DNA from: Pseudomonadota bacterium
GTDB lineage: Bacteria; SZUA-182; DTGQ01
Length of the DNA: 48,227 bases
Reading direction: 5' to 3'
Assembly (NCBI GenBank): GCA_030625085.1
Contig: DAOURK010000015.1
Location: 1 to 48,227, forward strand
Shown here: positions 1 to 7,891 of the stretch, piece after piece
Numbering within the stretch: the first letter of the stretch is position 1
Layout of the letters: each line of letters starts with the position of its first letter
Program-made: the position numbers and the translations under genes
The notes under the pieces: generated by a model
Databases searched by the model: none
What the model saw: only the letters and a program-made list of their open reading frames with translations
What the model was told of the DNA's origin: nothing

Positions 1-5
1 ATTTA

Positions 6-137
6 ATTCCTTATATATCAAAGACTTATACCGAGTTCCAAAAAATCCCTTATATCAAACAGCCCTTGAAAACCCTTGCCCTGCAAGTGATTCCAGGCGG
101 GGCAAGTTCCATTTTTCGCCTTATATCGAAAACCCAG
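6..137. repeat. Short AT-rich dispersed repeat, two partial copies
   Basis: Two related units occur here: one at 40-56 (AAAAAATCCCTTATATC) and one at 117-137 ending TTATATCGAAAACCCAG. A weaker third copy of the TTATATC core lies at 6-22. An inverted copy at 48090-48116 joins the left half of the first unit to the right half of the second. The whole first 251 bases hold no gene; they lie beyond the 3' end of the minus-strand mltD-like gene. Confidence 0.6.
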
Positions 138-251
138 TTAAGTTACCTATATTTTGGTTCAGCCTTCATGTGTCTTGGTGGACTTCATACTGAGAGAAAT
201 ATTTTCCGGGAAAGATAAAAATTATGAAATTAAAGCATCAAGGGGTATGAT

Positions 252-2051
252 TTAATCACGCTTTACCAGAACTTGCTGACCAGGATATACAAGACTTTTT
301 ATGTTCAACCCATTTAAGGTCAAAAATTCACTTAATTTCATATTATAATTTTTAGCAATATTAAAAGGGCAATCTCCTCTTTTAATCCGATAAATTTTAA
401 CCCGGGTTGAAGGAGTCTTTTTGGTTGATGCATAAACCCTCTGCTTTAATGGAATACGCAATTTTTGTCCGGCGCGAACGCGATTAGCCTTTCTAATCCT
501 GTTAGCTCGCATAATAGAAGAAACAGAGACCTTATATTGTTTTGCTAAATGAGAAATAGTTTCTCCTCTTTTGATTCGTACGGTAATATATTCTCGTTCC
601 ACGGGAACCCATTCAGGAATAGATTCCACACAAGCTAAAGCCTGTTCTCGAATATTAGGCGGAATTTTTAACTTGTACTCATAATTTGGGATAACCTGAT
701 AGCGAAGTTCAGGATTTAAAAGAGTCAAATCCTTTTCTTTTATGTTTAATTTGTCTGCCAAAGTTTTAAGATGAATTTGTTTATTTATAGAAATTTCTTC
801 ATACTCCAGGGGGGGCAAAGGCTCAACCAATTCAATCCCGAATTGGTCCGGATTTTCGATAATATGGAGAGCAGCGAGAAATAGAGGCACATAGCGAGCT
901 GTCTCCAAGGGGAGGCTTTGATAGAGATCCCAAAAATTATCCAAATAATTGAGATGCTGCTTCCTAATCACCCGTAAAACCTTGCCTTCGCCACAATTAT
1001 AGGCAGCCAGCGCCGTAGTCCAGTCACCAAAAATTTTATGCAGTTGGGTAAGATATTCAATGGCCGCCCTCGTTGATTTTTGGGAGTCCATTCGCTCATC
1101 TACCCATTTATCTCTCTTAAGACCGAATTTATACCCTGTCGAAGGAATAAATTGCCATAAGCCTAAAGCCCGAGCTCGAGAAAGGGCCTTTTCCTTAAAT
1201 CGACTTTCAATTAAGGGTAACCAGCAGAGTTTATCAGGGAGGCCTGCTTCACGTAATTCTTTGAGAATCATGGGGAGGTAAAGGCCAGACCGCTTATAAG
1301 CCTCTAAAAAACATTTTCTTTCCCCTCCCAAAAAGTATTTAATTTCCTTTTTTACATGCTCATTCATAATCAAAGGAATTTCGTTATGATTCCCATTTAC
1401 TACATTTTGGCGAGAAGCATATATTTCGACAATACGTTTAGAAATTAAAAACCGAAGATCATCTTTTTGTTGCAATAGATCAACATCATCATCGGGACCC
1501 ACATAGACCATAAATTCATATGCCCGATCAAGGCTTTCAATGGCGTCATCGGGATTCCCTTCTTCCCATTCCTTCTGGGCATCCTGACAAAGTTGTAAAG
1601 CAGCATCCAGAGTTTCCTGTCTTCGGTCCGGTTGAAATTTTTCCATTAAAGAAAAATTTGTTGATTCCATTCCTTTTATGCCCTCCATGGGAGATAAGAG
1701 AGATGAAGAGCTTTGATCCCCTGAAATTAAAGATGAAGAAGCATGTATTTCTGTTTTGGCTTGTCTGGTCAAGGGTTGATCAATTGTTTGTGGATAAGAT
1801 TCTAAAACATTTAACGATGGTTCACGATTCGAAATTTCCATTGTCTCTGAAGAAGTATTGTTTTCATCATGTTGGTGAAGGTCAAGGTGATTTTGGGGGG
1901 GTAAATTTTCTGCAGCCCCTTCAAAGATTTCTTCCCTATGGTTGGGATGGGTCTTTGAGGCCAACGGCGAAATCCTGGAACATCCGTTTATAATCAATAA
2001 CAAAAAGAAAAAAAAAGTTGCCCCTAGAATATGGGGCGCTTTTGTTTCCAT
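252..2051 (-). CDS. mltD: MltD-like membrane-bound lytic murein transglycosylase with LysM repeats
   Basis: This lipoprotein should cleave the MurNAc-GlcNAc bond of peptidoglycan, releasing anhydro-muropeptides, from the periplasmic face of the outer membrane. The N-terminus has a hydrophobic stretch (residues 12-22) and a lipobox ending in Cys24. A low-complexity Ser/Gln/Glu-rich linker follows, then a short helical segment (about 145-215). The SLT domain (about 235-385) has the catalytic Glu282 in PLIESRF and the GLWQFIPSTG and AAYNCGEGKV motifs. The C-terminus carries two clear LysM domains (about 487-537 and 552-599) and one weaker LysM-like segment (about 425-470). Domain order and 599 aa length fit MltD. 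The ATG start has an AGAGGTAAGG ribosome site upstream. It stands alone, with about 530 non-coding bases before it. Confidence 0.92.
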   Translation of the reverse strand: METKAPHILGATFFFFLLLIINGCSRISPLASKTHPNHREEIFEGAAENLPPQNHLDLHQHDENNTSSETMEISNREPSLNVLESYPQTIDQPLTRQAKTEIHASSSLISGDQSSSSLLSPMEGIKGMESTNFSLMEKFQPDRRQETLDAALQLCQDAQKEWEEGNPDDAIESLDRAYEFMVYVGPDDDVDLLQQKDDLRFLISKRIVEIYASRQNVVNGNHNEIPLIMNEHVKKEIKYFLGGERKCFLEAYKRSGLYLPMILKELREAGLPDKLCWLPLIESRFKEKALSRARALGLWQFIPSTGYKFGLKRDKWVDERMDSQKSTRAAIEYLTQLHKIFGDWTTALAAYNCGEGKVLRVIRKQHLNYLDNFWDLYQSLPLETARYVPLFLAALHIIENPDQFGIELVEPLPPLEYEEISINKQIHLKTLADKLNIKEKDLTLLNPELRYQVIPNYEYKLKIPPNIREQALACVESIPEWVPVEREYITVRIKRGETISHLAKQYKVSVSSIMRANRIRKANRVRAGQKLRIPLKQRVYASTKKTPSTRVKIYRIKRGDCPFNIAKNYNMKLSEFLTLNGLNIKSLVYPGQQVLVKRD

Positions 2052-2584
2052 AATTTATACCTTACCTCTGCTCTTAGCTCTTATTTATAAAAAAATTCCC
2101 ATGTATCAATGTAATTAATGTTAATTGTCCTCGTTGCTCAATTCAAAATAGTGTTACCCAGGCAATTAGTGGTTCTGGCAAGTTATGATAAATTTTTTGA
2201 TTAACTTGATTTATATCATGTTTATCCTGTTGTCCTGTCAAATATTTTTTCCTAGGGTGAAAATTAATTATGATAAATTATTTTGCTCCAGGAATCAATC
2301 TATTATGAAAAATTAAATCTTTATTGAGAAAAATTATTCCTATTCTTTCAATGTAACTTTTTGTTTTTATTTATGATTTATCGAGGTCCATGAGGCCAAA
2401 TAATTTTTCTTTAGTAACCAAATATTCCTCTATTATATCATTTAGGTGCTTAGTTCTGAATTTCGTGATTTTTATGATAGAAAACTTTAAAACCTTTTTG
2501 GTTCCGGCTTGTCCGGGTTAGGACATAGGGTTATAAAGCCTAAGAAGAGAACTCCATATATTGAAAATATTCTTCTTTTGCAGA
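2052..2584. other. Gene-free spacer
   Basis: I see no coding region here. It holds the upstream region of the mltD-like gene and the 3' side of the HDOD-GGDEF gene. One copy of a roughly 60-bp dispersed repeat lies at 2464-2522. The rest is AT-rich without a convincing terminator or RNA. Confidence 0.6.
2464..2522 (+). repeat. Dispersed ~60-bp repeat, copy A
   Basis: The segment starts CGTGATTTTT and ends TTCCGGCTTGTCCGGGTTAGG. It matches the reverse complement of 12803-12862 almost base for base, including an identical stretch from AAAACCTTTTTGG to CCGGCTTG. The CCGGCTTGNCCGG core is a small imperfect palindrome. Both copies are intergenic. Confidence 0.8.
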
Positions 2585-2722
2585 TTAAAGGGATACTTCA
2601 CAGCTATCTAACTCTTTTTCTTCAAAAGAGCTAACTATATTTTTTCCTTTTTGTTTAGATTGGTAAAGAGCTTTATCAACTTTTCTCAGCAGACTTTCAG
2701 GTGAGTCCAGGTCAAATCCGGG
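2585..2722 (-). pseudogene. Frame-displaced C-terminus of the HDOD-GGDEF protein
   Basis: The upstream ORF stops at 2712-2714 right after the SIGVA motif of its GGDEF domain. In the +1 frame from 2722 the DNA stays open for 45 codons to a TAA at 2585-2587. It encodes LLRKVDKALYQSKQKGKN, which is the conserved last helix of GGDEF domains. The two halves together give one complete GGDEF domain. The break is either a real indel, an assembly error, or less likely a +1 slip at GTAGCCCGG. Confidence 0.85.
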
Positions 2723-4595
2723 CTACTCCAATGCTGACTGTGATCAGGCATTTTGGGAAATCTTTCCGCTTGAGGAGTGAATTTTTTTCAACACCAAGCC
2801 GAACCCGTTCTGCAAAGATCAAGGCTCCATCCAACTTGGTATTGGGTAATATAACGAGAAATTCGTCTCCTCCATACCTCCCCACAATATCGATGTTTCG
2901 GGAACTATCTTTAATAATTCCAGCCACATCTTTCAAGGTAATATCACCTGCTTGATGGCCATATGTATCATTCATGGTTTTAAAATGGTCAACATCGATA
3001 ATGGCGATAGAAAATGATTGTCCGTAGCGGGTTGATCTTTTTATTTCATTATTCAAGGATAAATCCAATTGACGACGATTATAGACACCTGTCAAAGTAT
3101 CAATTATAGCCATCTGAGCAGTATTTTGAAATAATCTGGCATTTTCCAGAGCCATCCCTACATTCACCGCCAAAATATCCAATACCTTGATGAGGTCATC
3201 AGAGATAAAAACATTCTCCATAGGATTATCAATAAGAAAAAGATCCATAACCTTTTTGTTCGTCTTAATGGGAACAAGAAGTAATTCGTTACTCGATAGA
3301 CTTTTTAAAAGACAAGAAGCAGGAGTTACATCATCATTATAATATCTTATATGAGATATTTTTTTATTTTTAGTACAATTAAATAATGCAAGCCCAATTT
3401 CGTCATCCAATTCATATCCGACTGTAACAAGGGTTTGGTTGTCTTCAAAATTACCACAAACTACTTCCGGTATTATCATTCTTTTGTTCATGTTTATAGA
3501 AAACCAGATAAGTCTAGGGAAACCAAAACCCTCATTTAATCCTCCTAATACATTTTGGATAATCTGAGAGGGCTCCATTATCTCACGAGTTTTACAGATG
3601 ATAGTATTTAAGGTATTCAGTTGCTGGACATGTTTCTCCAATTTTTTCTTGGTATTATCGTAAAGGGAATTGATCCTGCCCAGTTCAAAATTAGCTTTTT
3701 GGATGGACTCTATAAACCCTTTTAAGTCATCTGCTTGAAAATTAAACATTTTTGCATTCAAAGTAAGGTCCTTGTTCATTTCCTCCATAATAGGCCCAAT
3801 TTTCAAATCTTTTAAATTGATGATCTTTTCTATCTCGGGAGCCAGGGTAGGATGGAAAAAAATCTTAAATGAACCCAGGGCCTGCGTCCAGCAAATAAAA
3901 TCAGCTACAGAGACTATCGCCGTCAGCTCATTAATCATTTCACTATCTTTTTCTTTTGTTCCATGATGCAGTTCAACAGCTTTCTGTAAACTTTCAGGAA
4001 GGTCCCATTTCTCCAAGGCCAACTTCCCAATCAAGGCATGATTAACAGAAAGGTATTCATCCTCAGACTGGGTAGACATAATTGTTGGATTTATAGTTAA
4101 TTTTTTCAAATAATTCGTGTAATCTTCTCCAAGTATTTGCTCCATAATAATTTTCCCCACATCATGAAGAAGACCGGCCACATAAGCTTCATCCGGATGT
4201 TCATAGTGCAGGCCATGAGCTATGTTCTGGGCCACATTGGCCACAGCCAAAGAATGTCGCCAGAAATACGATTTGTTAAAAAGACAATTTGCTTTATCTT
4301 CTTGAAATATTGTATCGAATATGGAGAGACTTAAGAGTATTTTTTTAAGGGTTTCAAGTCCCAAAATAGCAAGGGCATGATCCAAGGTACTGATTTGCTT
4401 TGGCAAGGAAAAGGCTGCAGAATTGACAACTCGCAGAACCTTGGAAGTTAACGCACTATCTAAGCGGACAATTTTTGAAATGTCTTTGATAGAACTCCCT
4501 TCATCAAAAATAGTTTTTAAAATGCGAGTTACGATAACAGGTAATGTTGGAAGATCTCCTTTAATTTTAGCAAATATTTCTTCTCTTGTAATCAT
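2712..4595 (-). CDS. HDOD-GAF-GGDEF signalling protein, reading frame broken near its end
   Basis: The N-terminal part (about 1-290) is an HDOD domain, a metal-dependent-phosphohydrolase-like fold used in signalling, with HDVGKI near residue 145. A GAF-like sensor region follows (about 330-485), then a GGDEF diguanylate cyclase domain (about 490 to the end). The GGDEF active site is intact (GGDEF at 575-579, after DVDHFKTMND), so synthesis of c-di-GMP is plausible. The ORF ends at SIGVARI, and the missing final helix is encoded at 2585-2722 in another frame. The start ATG follows a GAGGGG ribosome site. The next gene upstream on the same strand is also a c-di-GMP protein, 218 bases away. Confidence 0.88.
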   Translation of the reverse strand: MITREEIFAKIKGDLPTLPVIVTRILKTIFDEGSSIKDISKIVRLDSALTSKVLRVVNSAAFSLPKQISTLDHALAILGLETLKKILLSLSIFDTIFQEDKANCLFNKSYFWRHSLAVANVAQNIAHGLHYEHPDEAYVAGLLHDVGKIIMEQILGEDYTNYLKKLTINPTIMSTQSEDEYLSVNHALIGKLALEKWDLPESLQKAVELHHGTKEKDSEMINELTAIVSVADFICWTQALGSFKIFFHPTLAPEIEKIINLKDLKIGPIMEEMNKDLTLNAKMFNFQADDLKGFIESIQKANFELGRINSLYDNTKKKLEKHVQQLNTLNTIICKTREIMEPSQIIQNVLGGLNEGFGFPRLIWFSINMNKRMIIPEVVCGNFEDNQTLVTVGYELDDEIGLALFNCTKNKKISHIRYYNDDVTPASCLLKSLSSNELLLVPIKTNKKVMDLFLIDNPMENVFISDDLIKVLDILAVNVGMALENARLFQNTAQMAIIDTLTGVYNRRQLDLSLNNEIKRSTRYGQSFSIAIIDVDHFKTMNDTYGHQAGDITLKDVAGIIKDSSRNIDIVGRYGGDEFLVILPNTKLDGALIFAERVRLGVEKNSLLKRKDFPKCLITVSIGVARI

Positions 4596-4813
4596 TTTTC
4601 CCCTCTCTTTATGTAATATACCTGCCGGAACTATTCATTTCTCAAAAAAAATCCCTATATCTAATAAACAACCCCCTCAAATAAAAGCCCCCTTAAGCGA
4701 CTTCATATTTAAGGCATGGTCTTTGCATTATATATGTTTTTATTTTTCTATGATAGGCCTCTCGAGCCCAAGATAACGTCAAAGTCAGGTGTAACTATTT
4801 AATTTTACAAGTT

Positions 4814-6406
4814 TTATAAATTTATGGGGTCATCACATAAGTTATTGAAAATTTTGTATTTATGATTAACTTTGACGTGATCCCGCTCTCGGCCCCGAAG
4901 CATTTCTAGCAAACATTTGACTACAGTCTGATCTAATTTTCCTTCATCTGCTTCCTGATAAAGAATAGCCTCGGCTTTCTCTTTAGACATTCCCTCCCTA
5001 TAAGGCCTATCAGTGACCAGAGCATCATAGATATCCACCACAGCCATGACCCTGGCCACCATAGAAATCTCCTCTCCTTTTAACCCATCAGGGTAACCCG
5101 AACCATCAAGTTTTTCATGGTGATGCCGTATTACTTCCAAGGCTGAGCCTAAATTATTTTTTAAGGGAAGACATATCTTATACCCTACATCAGGGTGAGT
5201 CTGTAAAACCTCCCACTCATGGGGATTCAGCTGGCCGGGTTTATTTAAAACCTCAAGAGGAATGCCGATTTTGCCAATATCATGTAAAATGCCTCCAAGC
5301 CTTACTGCTTCTATCTCCTTTTCAGAAAGATCCATTTTTTTTGCCAGTGTTATCGCTATATTCGCAACTCTTTGAATATGCCCCTGTGTATAATTGTCTT
5401 TCGCTTCAACCGCATTTGCCAAAGAAATAAGTACATTTTCAATACTGGTCAAATGGTCGTTGAGGATTTTTGCTTTAGTCAAAGATTTTATTCTGGCCAA
5501 AAGCTCTAATTTATTAAGGGGTTTGGTGATGAAATCATCAGCTCCTGCTTCTATCCCTTTAAGCTTGACATCTCTATCATCTAAGCCGGTAATCATTATG
5601 ACCGGGATCAATCGGGTGACTTCACTCCCTTTCAAACGCCGGCAAACTTCATAGCCGTTCATGCCGGGCATGTTAATATCCAACAAAACCAAATCTACAT
5701 TTACCTTGTTAATATAAGACAGGGCACTTTCTCCACTGGATGACCTTAAAACCACATAATTTAAAGGGACAAGCAATTCTTCCAACAGTTCTGTGTTAGA
5801 TGGTTGGTCATCAACAACCAATATTGTTGATTTTTGATCAACTAATAGTCTTTTTTCTTTTTCAAAAAATTTAATCCTATTTTTCCCTTCAATTTTAGCC
5901 TGCAATAAAGCTTCTTGTGCCTTTTTAAATAAATTTTCCTTATTTGTCGCATCTTCAGGGAAAGCAACAAGACCTATACTTACTGTTAGAATCCCATCGG
6001 ATAGCCTTTCAACAGACTCCCTAATTTTTTCCACAGCTGATAAAAAAGACTTATGATCACACTTAATCAGAATAACAGTAAAAATGTCAGCAGAATACCT
6101 GGCTGCCAAATCACTTCTTCGAATATTCTTCTTGATCAATTTGGCTATTTCCTTGAGTGCCCTGTCTCCCTTCAAAGGACCGTATCGCTTATTATAAATA
6201 GAAAATGAATCAATATCTATTATGGCTAAAGTGAAAGGGGACCCGTATCTTAAAGACCTCTCTATTTCCCTATCTAAAGATATTTGAAAGAACCCATGGT
6301 TGAATAAACCAGTCAGACTATCTAAAAAAAGCGCATTGGTTTGCTTTTTGTATTCTTCTTCTAATTCTAAATATGCTTTCTGGGAAATTTTAGAATTATC
6401 CTTCAT
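4814..6406 (-). CDS. Degenerate GGDEF - receiver - HD-GYP protein (putative c-di-GMP phosphodiesterase)
   Basis: Three modules lie in order. A GGDEF-fold domain at about 20-180 has the signature RYSADIF at 103-109 in place of RYGGDEF, so it is probably catalytically dead and may sense GTP or bind a partner. A response-regulator receiver follows at about 193-312, with the acidic pair at 199-200, phospho-acceptor Asp243 and Lys295. The HD-GYP domain at about 325-505 has His375-Asp376 in ILHDIGKIG and DGSGYPDGL at 434-441, the hallmarks of active c-di-GMP hydrolases. A cognate kinase is not visible here. A fusion in which a dead GGDEF precedes the receiver is less usual than REC-first order. The neighbouring HDOD-GGDEF gene is a likely antagonist. 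Confidence 0.9.
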   Translation of the reverse strand: MKDNSKISQKAYLELEEEYKKQTNALFLDSLTGLFNHGFFQISLDREIERSLRYGSPFTLAIIDIDSFSIYNKRYGPLKGDRALKEIAKLIKKNIRRSDLAARYSADIFTVILIKCDHKSFLSAVEKIRESVERLSDGILTVSIGLVAFPEDATNKENLFKKAQEALLQAKIEGKNRIKFFEKEKRLLVDQKSTILVVDDQPSNTELLEELLVPLNYVVLRSSSGESALSYINKVNVDLVLLDINMPGMNGYEVCRRLKGSEVTRLIPVIMITGLDDRDVKLKGIEAGADDFITKPLNKLELLARIKSLTKAKILNDHLTSIENVLISLANAVEAKDNYTQGHIQRVANIAITLAKKMDLSEKEIEAVRLGGILHDIGKIGIPLEVLNKPGQLNPHEWEVLQTHPDVGYKICLPLKNNLGSALEVIRHHHEKLDGSGYPDGLKGEEISMVARVMAVVDIYDALVTDRPYREGMSKEKAEAILYQEADEGKLDQTVVKCLLEMLRGRERDHVKVNHKYKIFNNLCDDPINL

Positions 6407-6580
6407 TATTCACTCATGAACTGGTTTTATAAATGAATACCTCGTATTTAAGGATTCGCCAATTTCTCTACTAAAAAGATAAACCTGTGCCTACAAAAAC
6501 TAATTAATATATTATTCGACATTTTAAGCTCGTATAAACGGAAAAATAAGGGAAATTTCACGGGTAGTGCGAAAACATAT

Positions 6581-7486
6581 TTAAGAAATGATCTTGCCCT
6601 CTGATTTAATTTTTCGAAGGCCTGATTCAATATTGCAGGGTTTAAAGCCGATAAGCTGAATAATTTTTTCACTATTAAGAGAGCAATCCGCAGCTCTTTT
6701 GGCTCGAGCAGGCGCATCTCGCATGGAAACGGGTTTAAGCAGATCAGGTGAATAGCCGAAAATAGAGGCAAATTTTCTGCCAAACTCATATCGGTTAATA
6801 TTTTCCGATCCTCCCAAATGAAACATTCCCGTGTCTTTTAATCTGCTTAACTGTAAAAGTGCTTGAGCCGTATCCTGAACAAACAAACAGGTCCGATATT
6901 GATCAGTAAATAAAGGAATAATTCTATTCTCCTCCAGATTTCGAAACATCCAGTGCAAAAAAGAGTTGTTAACCTCGTTACCAGATCCATACATTAAAGA
7001 AGTCCGGATTATAGAATAATTCCCATTCCAGGCCAAAACACGCTTTTCTGCTTCCAATTTGCTAAGGGCGTATACATTTAAAGGATTGGTTGGGTCAGTT
7101 TCTCTATACCAACCCTTTTCCCCATCAAATACCAAATCCGTAGAAATATCGAGTAAGCGTACTGAAAAATTGAGACAGGAAAGAAGATTCTCGGTTCCTG
7201 TAACATTAATATTATAAGCCCTCTCCGGGGCCTGCTCACACATATCCGGATGGGAGAGAGCAGCCGTATGGATAACCACGTCGGGTTTGATGTCTGCTAT
7301 GACCCTTTTTACCGCTAAGGCATCAGTCAAATCCAAGGGAAAGGTTTGACATCCTTTGATCTGCTGGGAATGATAACAAAAGCTGCCGGCAAGTTGGAAG
7401 TGATCGCGAAAAATAATGGCTAGATTGGATCCTAAAAATCCACTAACCCCGGTGATCAAGGCTTTTGGCTTGGAAAAAGTGGCCAA
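6581..7486 (-). CDS. RmlD-like dTDP-4-dehydrorhamnose reductase / SDR epimerase
   Basis: This is an extended short-chain dehydrogenase of the RmlD substrate-binding family (301 aa). The N-terminus has the NAD(P)-binding GVSGFLGSN motif. Further on there is HTAALSHPDMCE, the DISTDLVFDG segment with its Ser/Thr, and the catalytic YALSK (Tyr-x3-Lys). RmlD reduces dTDP-4-keto-L-rhamnose, the last step to dTDP-rhamnose, but no rmlABC genes are nearby, so another sugar nucleotide is possible. The start is a TTG at 7484-7486 preceded by GGGAGAG about 10 bases upstream. Confidence 0.8.
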   Translation of the reverse strand: MATFSKPKALITGVSGFLGSNLAIIFRDHFQLAGSFCYHSQQIKGCQTFPLDLTDALAVKRVIADIKPDVVIHTAALSHPDMCEQAPERAYNINVTGTENLLSCLNFSVRLLDISTDLVFDGEKGWYRETDPTNPLNVYALSKLEAEKRVLAWNGNYSIIRTSLMYGSGNEVNNSFLHWMFRNLEENRIIPLFTDQYRTCLFVQDTAQALLQLSRLKDTGMFHLGGSENINRYEFGRKFASIFGYSPDLLKPVSMRDAPARAKRAADCSLNSEKIIQLIGFKPCNIESGLRKIKSEGKIIS

Positions 7487-7891
7487 TTTTTATTCTCTCC
7501 CAAAAAATATAATCTTAATTGTCAATCTTTTATTATCATGATAGTATAATACTTTTTAGTTAATGATTACAGTTATTTTTCAGCAATTCTCGATTTTGAC
7601 CCAAGTCGGTTACATTACAGGCAAAAGGTTTGTTAGGTCCTATAAAAAAGGGGATTTTTGTAAAGATTATTATTGCAGCCAATTAATCTCTATTTTCAAA
7701 ATCAATTAAAATTGGTAACTATACTCAGCAAGGGCACAAATTACGCTTTTTAAATCTCACCACAGAGAGCACAGAGTTTTAAATCTTATTACTGAACTCT
7801 GTGTCCTCTGTGGTTTATTTAGCATTTTTTCATAATCACAATTTATGGCCTTGCCAAGTATATTTCCCCTTTCAAGGAAAAAAGGTGGTGT
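7487..7891. other. Divergent spacer before rnr
   Basis: No gene is seen. This is the divergent region between the RmlD-like gene and rnr, so both promoters should be here. I could not assign either with confidence. A miniature hairpin element fills 7721-7861. Confidence 0.6.
7721..7861. mobile_element. Miniature inverted-repeat element (MITE/REP-like), copy 1
   Basis: This 141-bp non-coding unit starts ATACTCAGCAAGG and ends CCTTGCCAAGTAT, so its tips are imperfect inverted repeats. The inner part is a second inverted repeat, CCACAGAGAGCACAGAG against CTCTGTGTCCTCTGTGG. The RNA or single strand would fold into one long hairpin. A 159-bp relative lies at 43913-44071 with the same tips. It ends 30 bases before the rnr start. 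There is no transposase, so movement would need a helper element. Confidence 0.75.

Noticed and set aside
1520-1993. 157-codon plus-strand ORF inside the mltD-like gene
   Set aside because: It is antisense to the low-complexity linker of the real gene and has no recognisable domain.
4596-4813. Possible c-di-GMP riboswitch before the HDOD-GGDEF gene
   Set aside because: I looked for the GEMM core (conserved A/G-rich loops and paired arms) on the minus strand and did not find it.
6448-6789. 113-codon minus-strand ORF at the end of the RmlD-like gene
   Set aside because: It overlaps the 3' part of a well-supported gene in another frame, and its sequence shows no family pattern or ribosome site.
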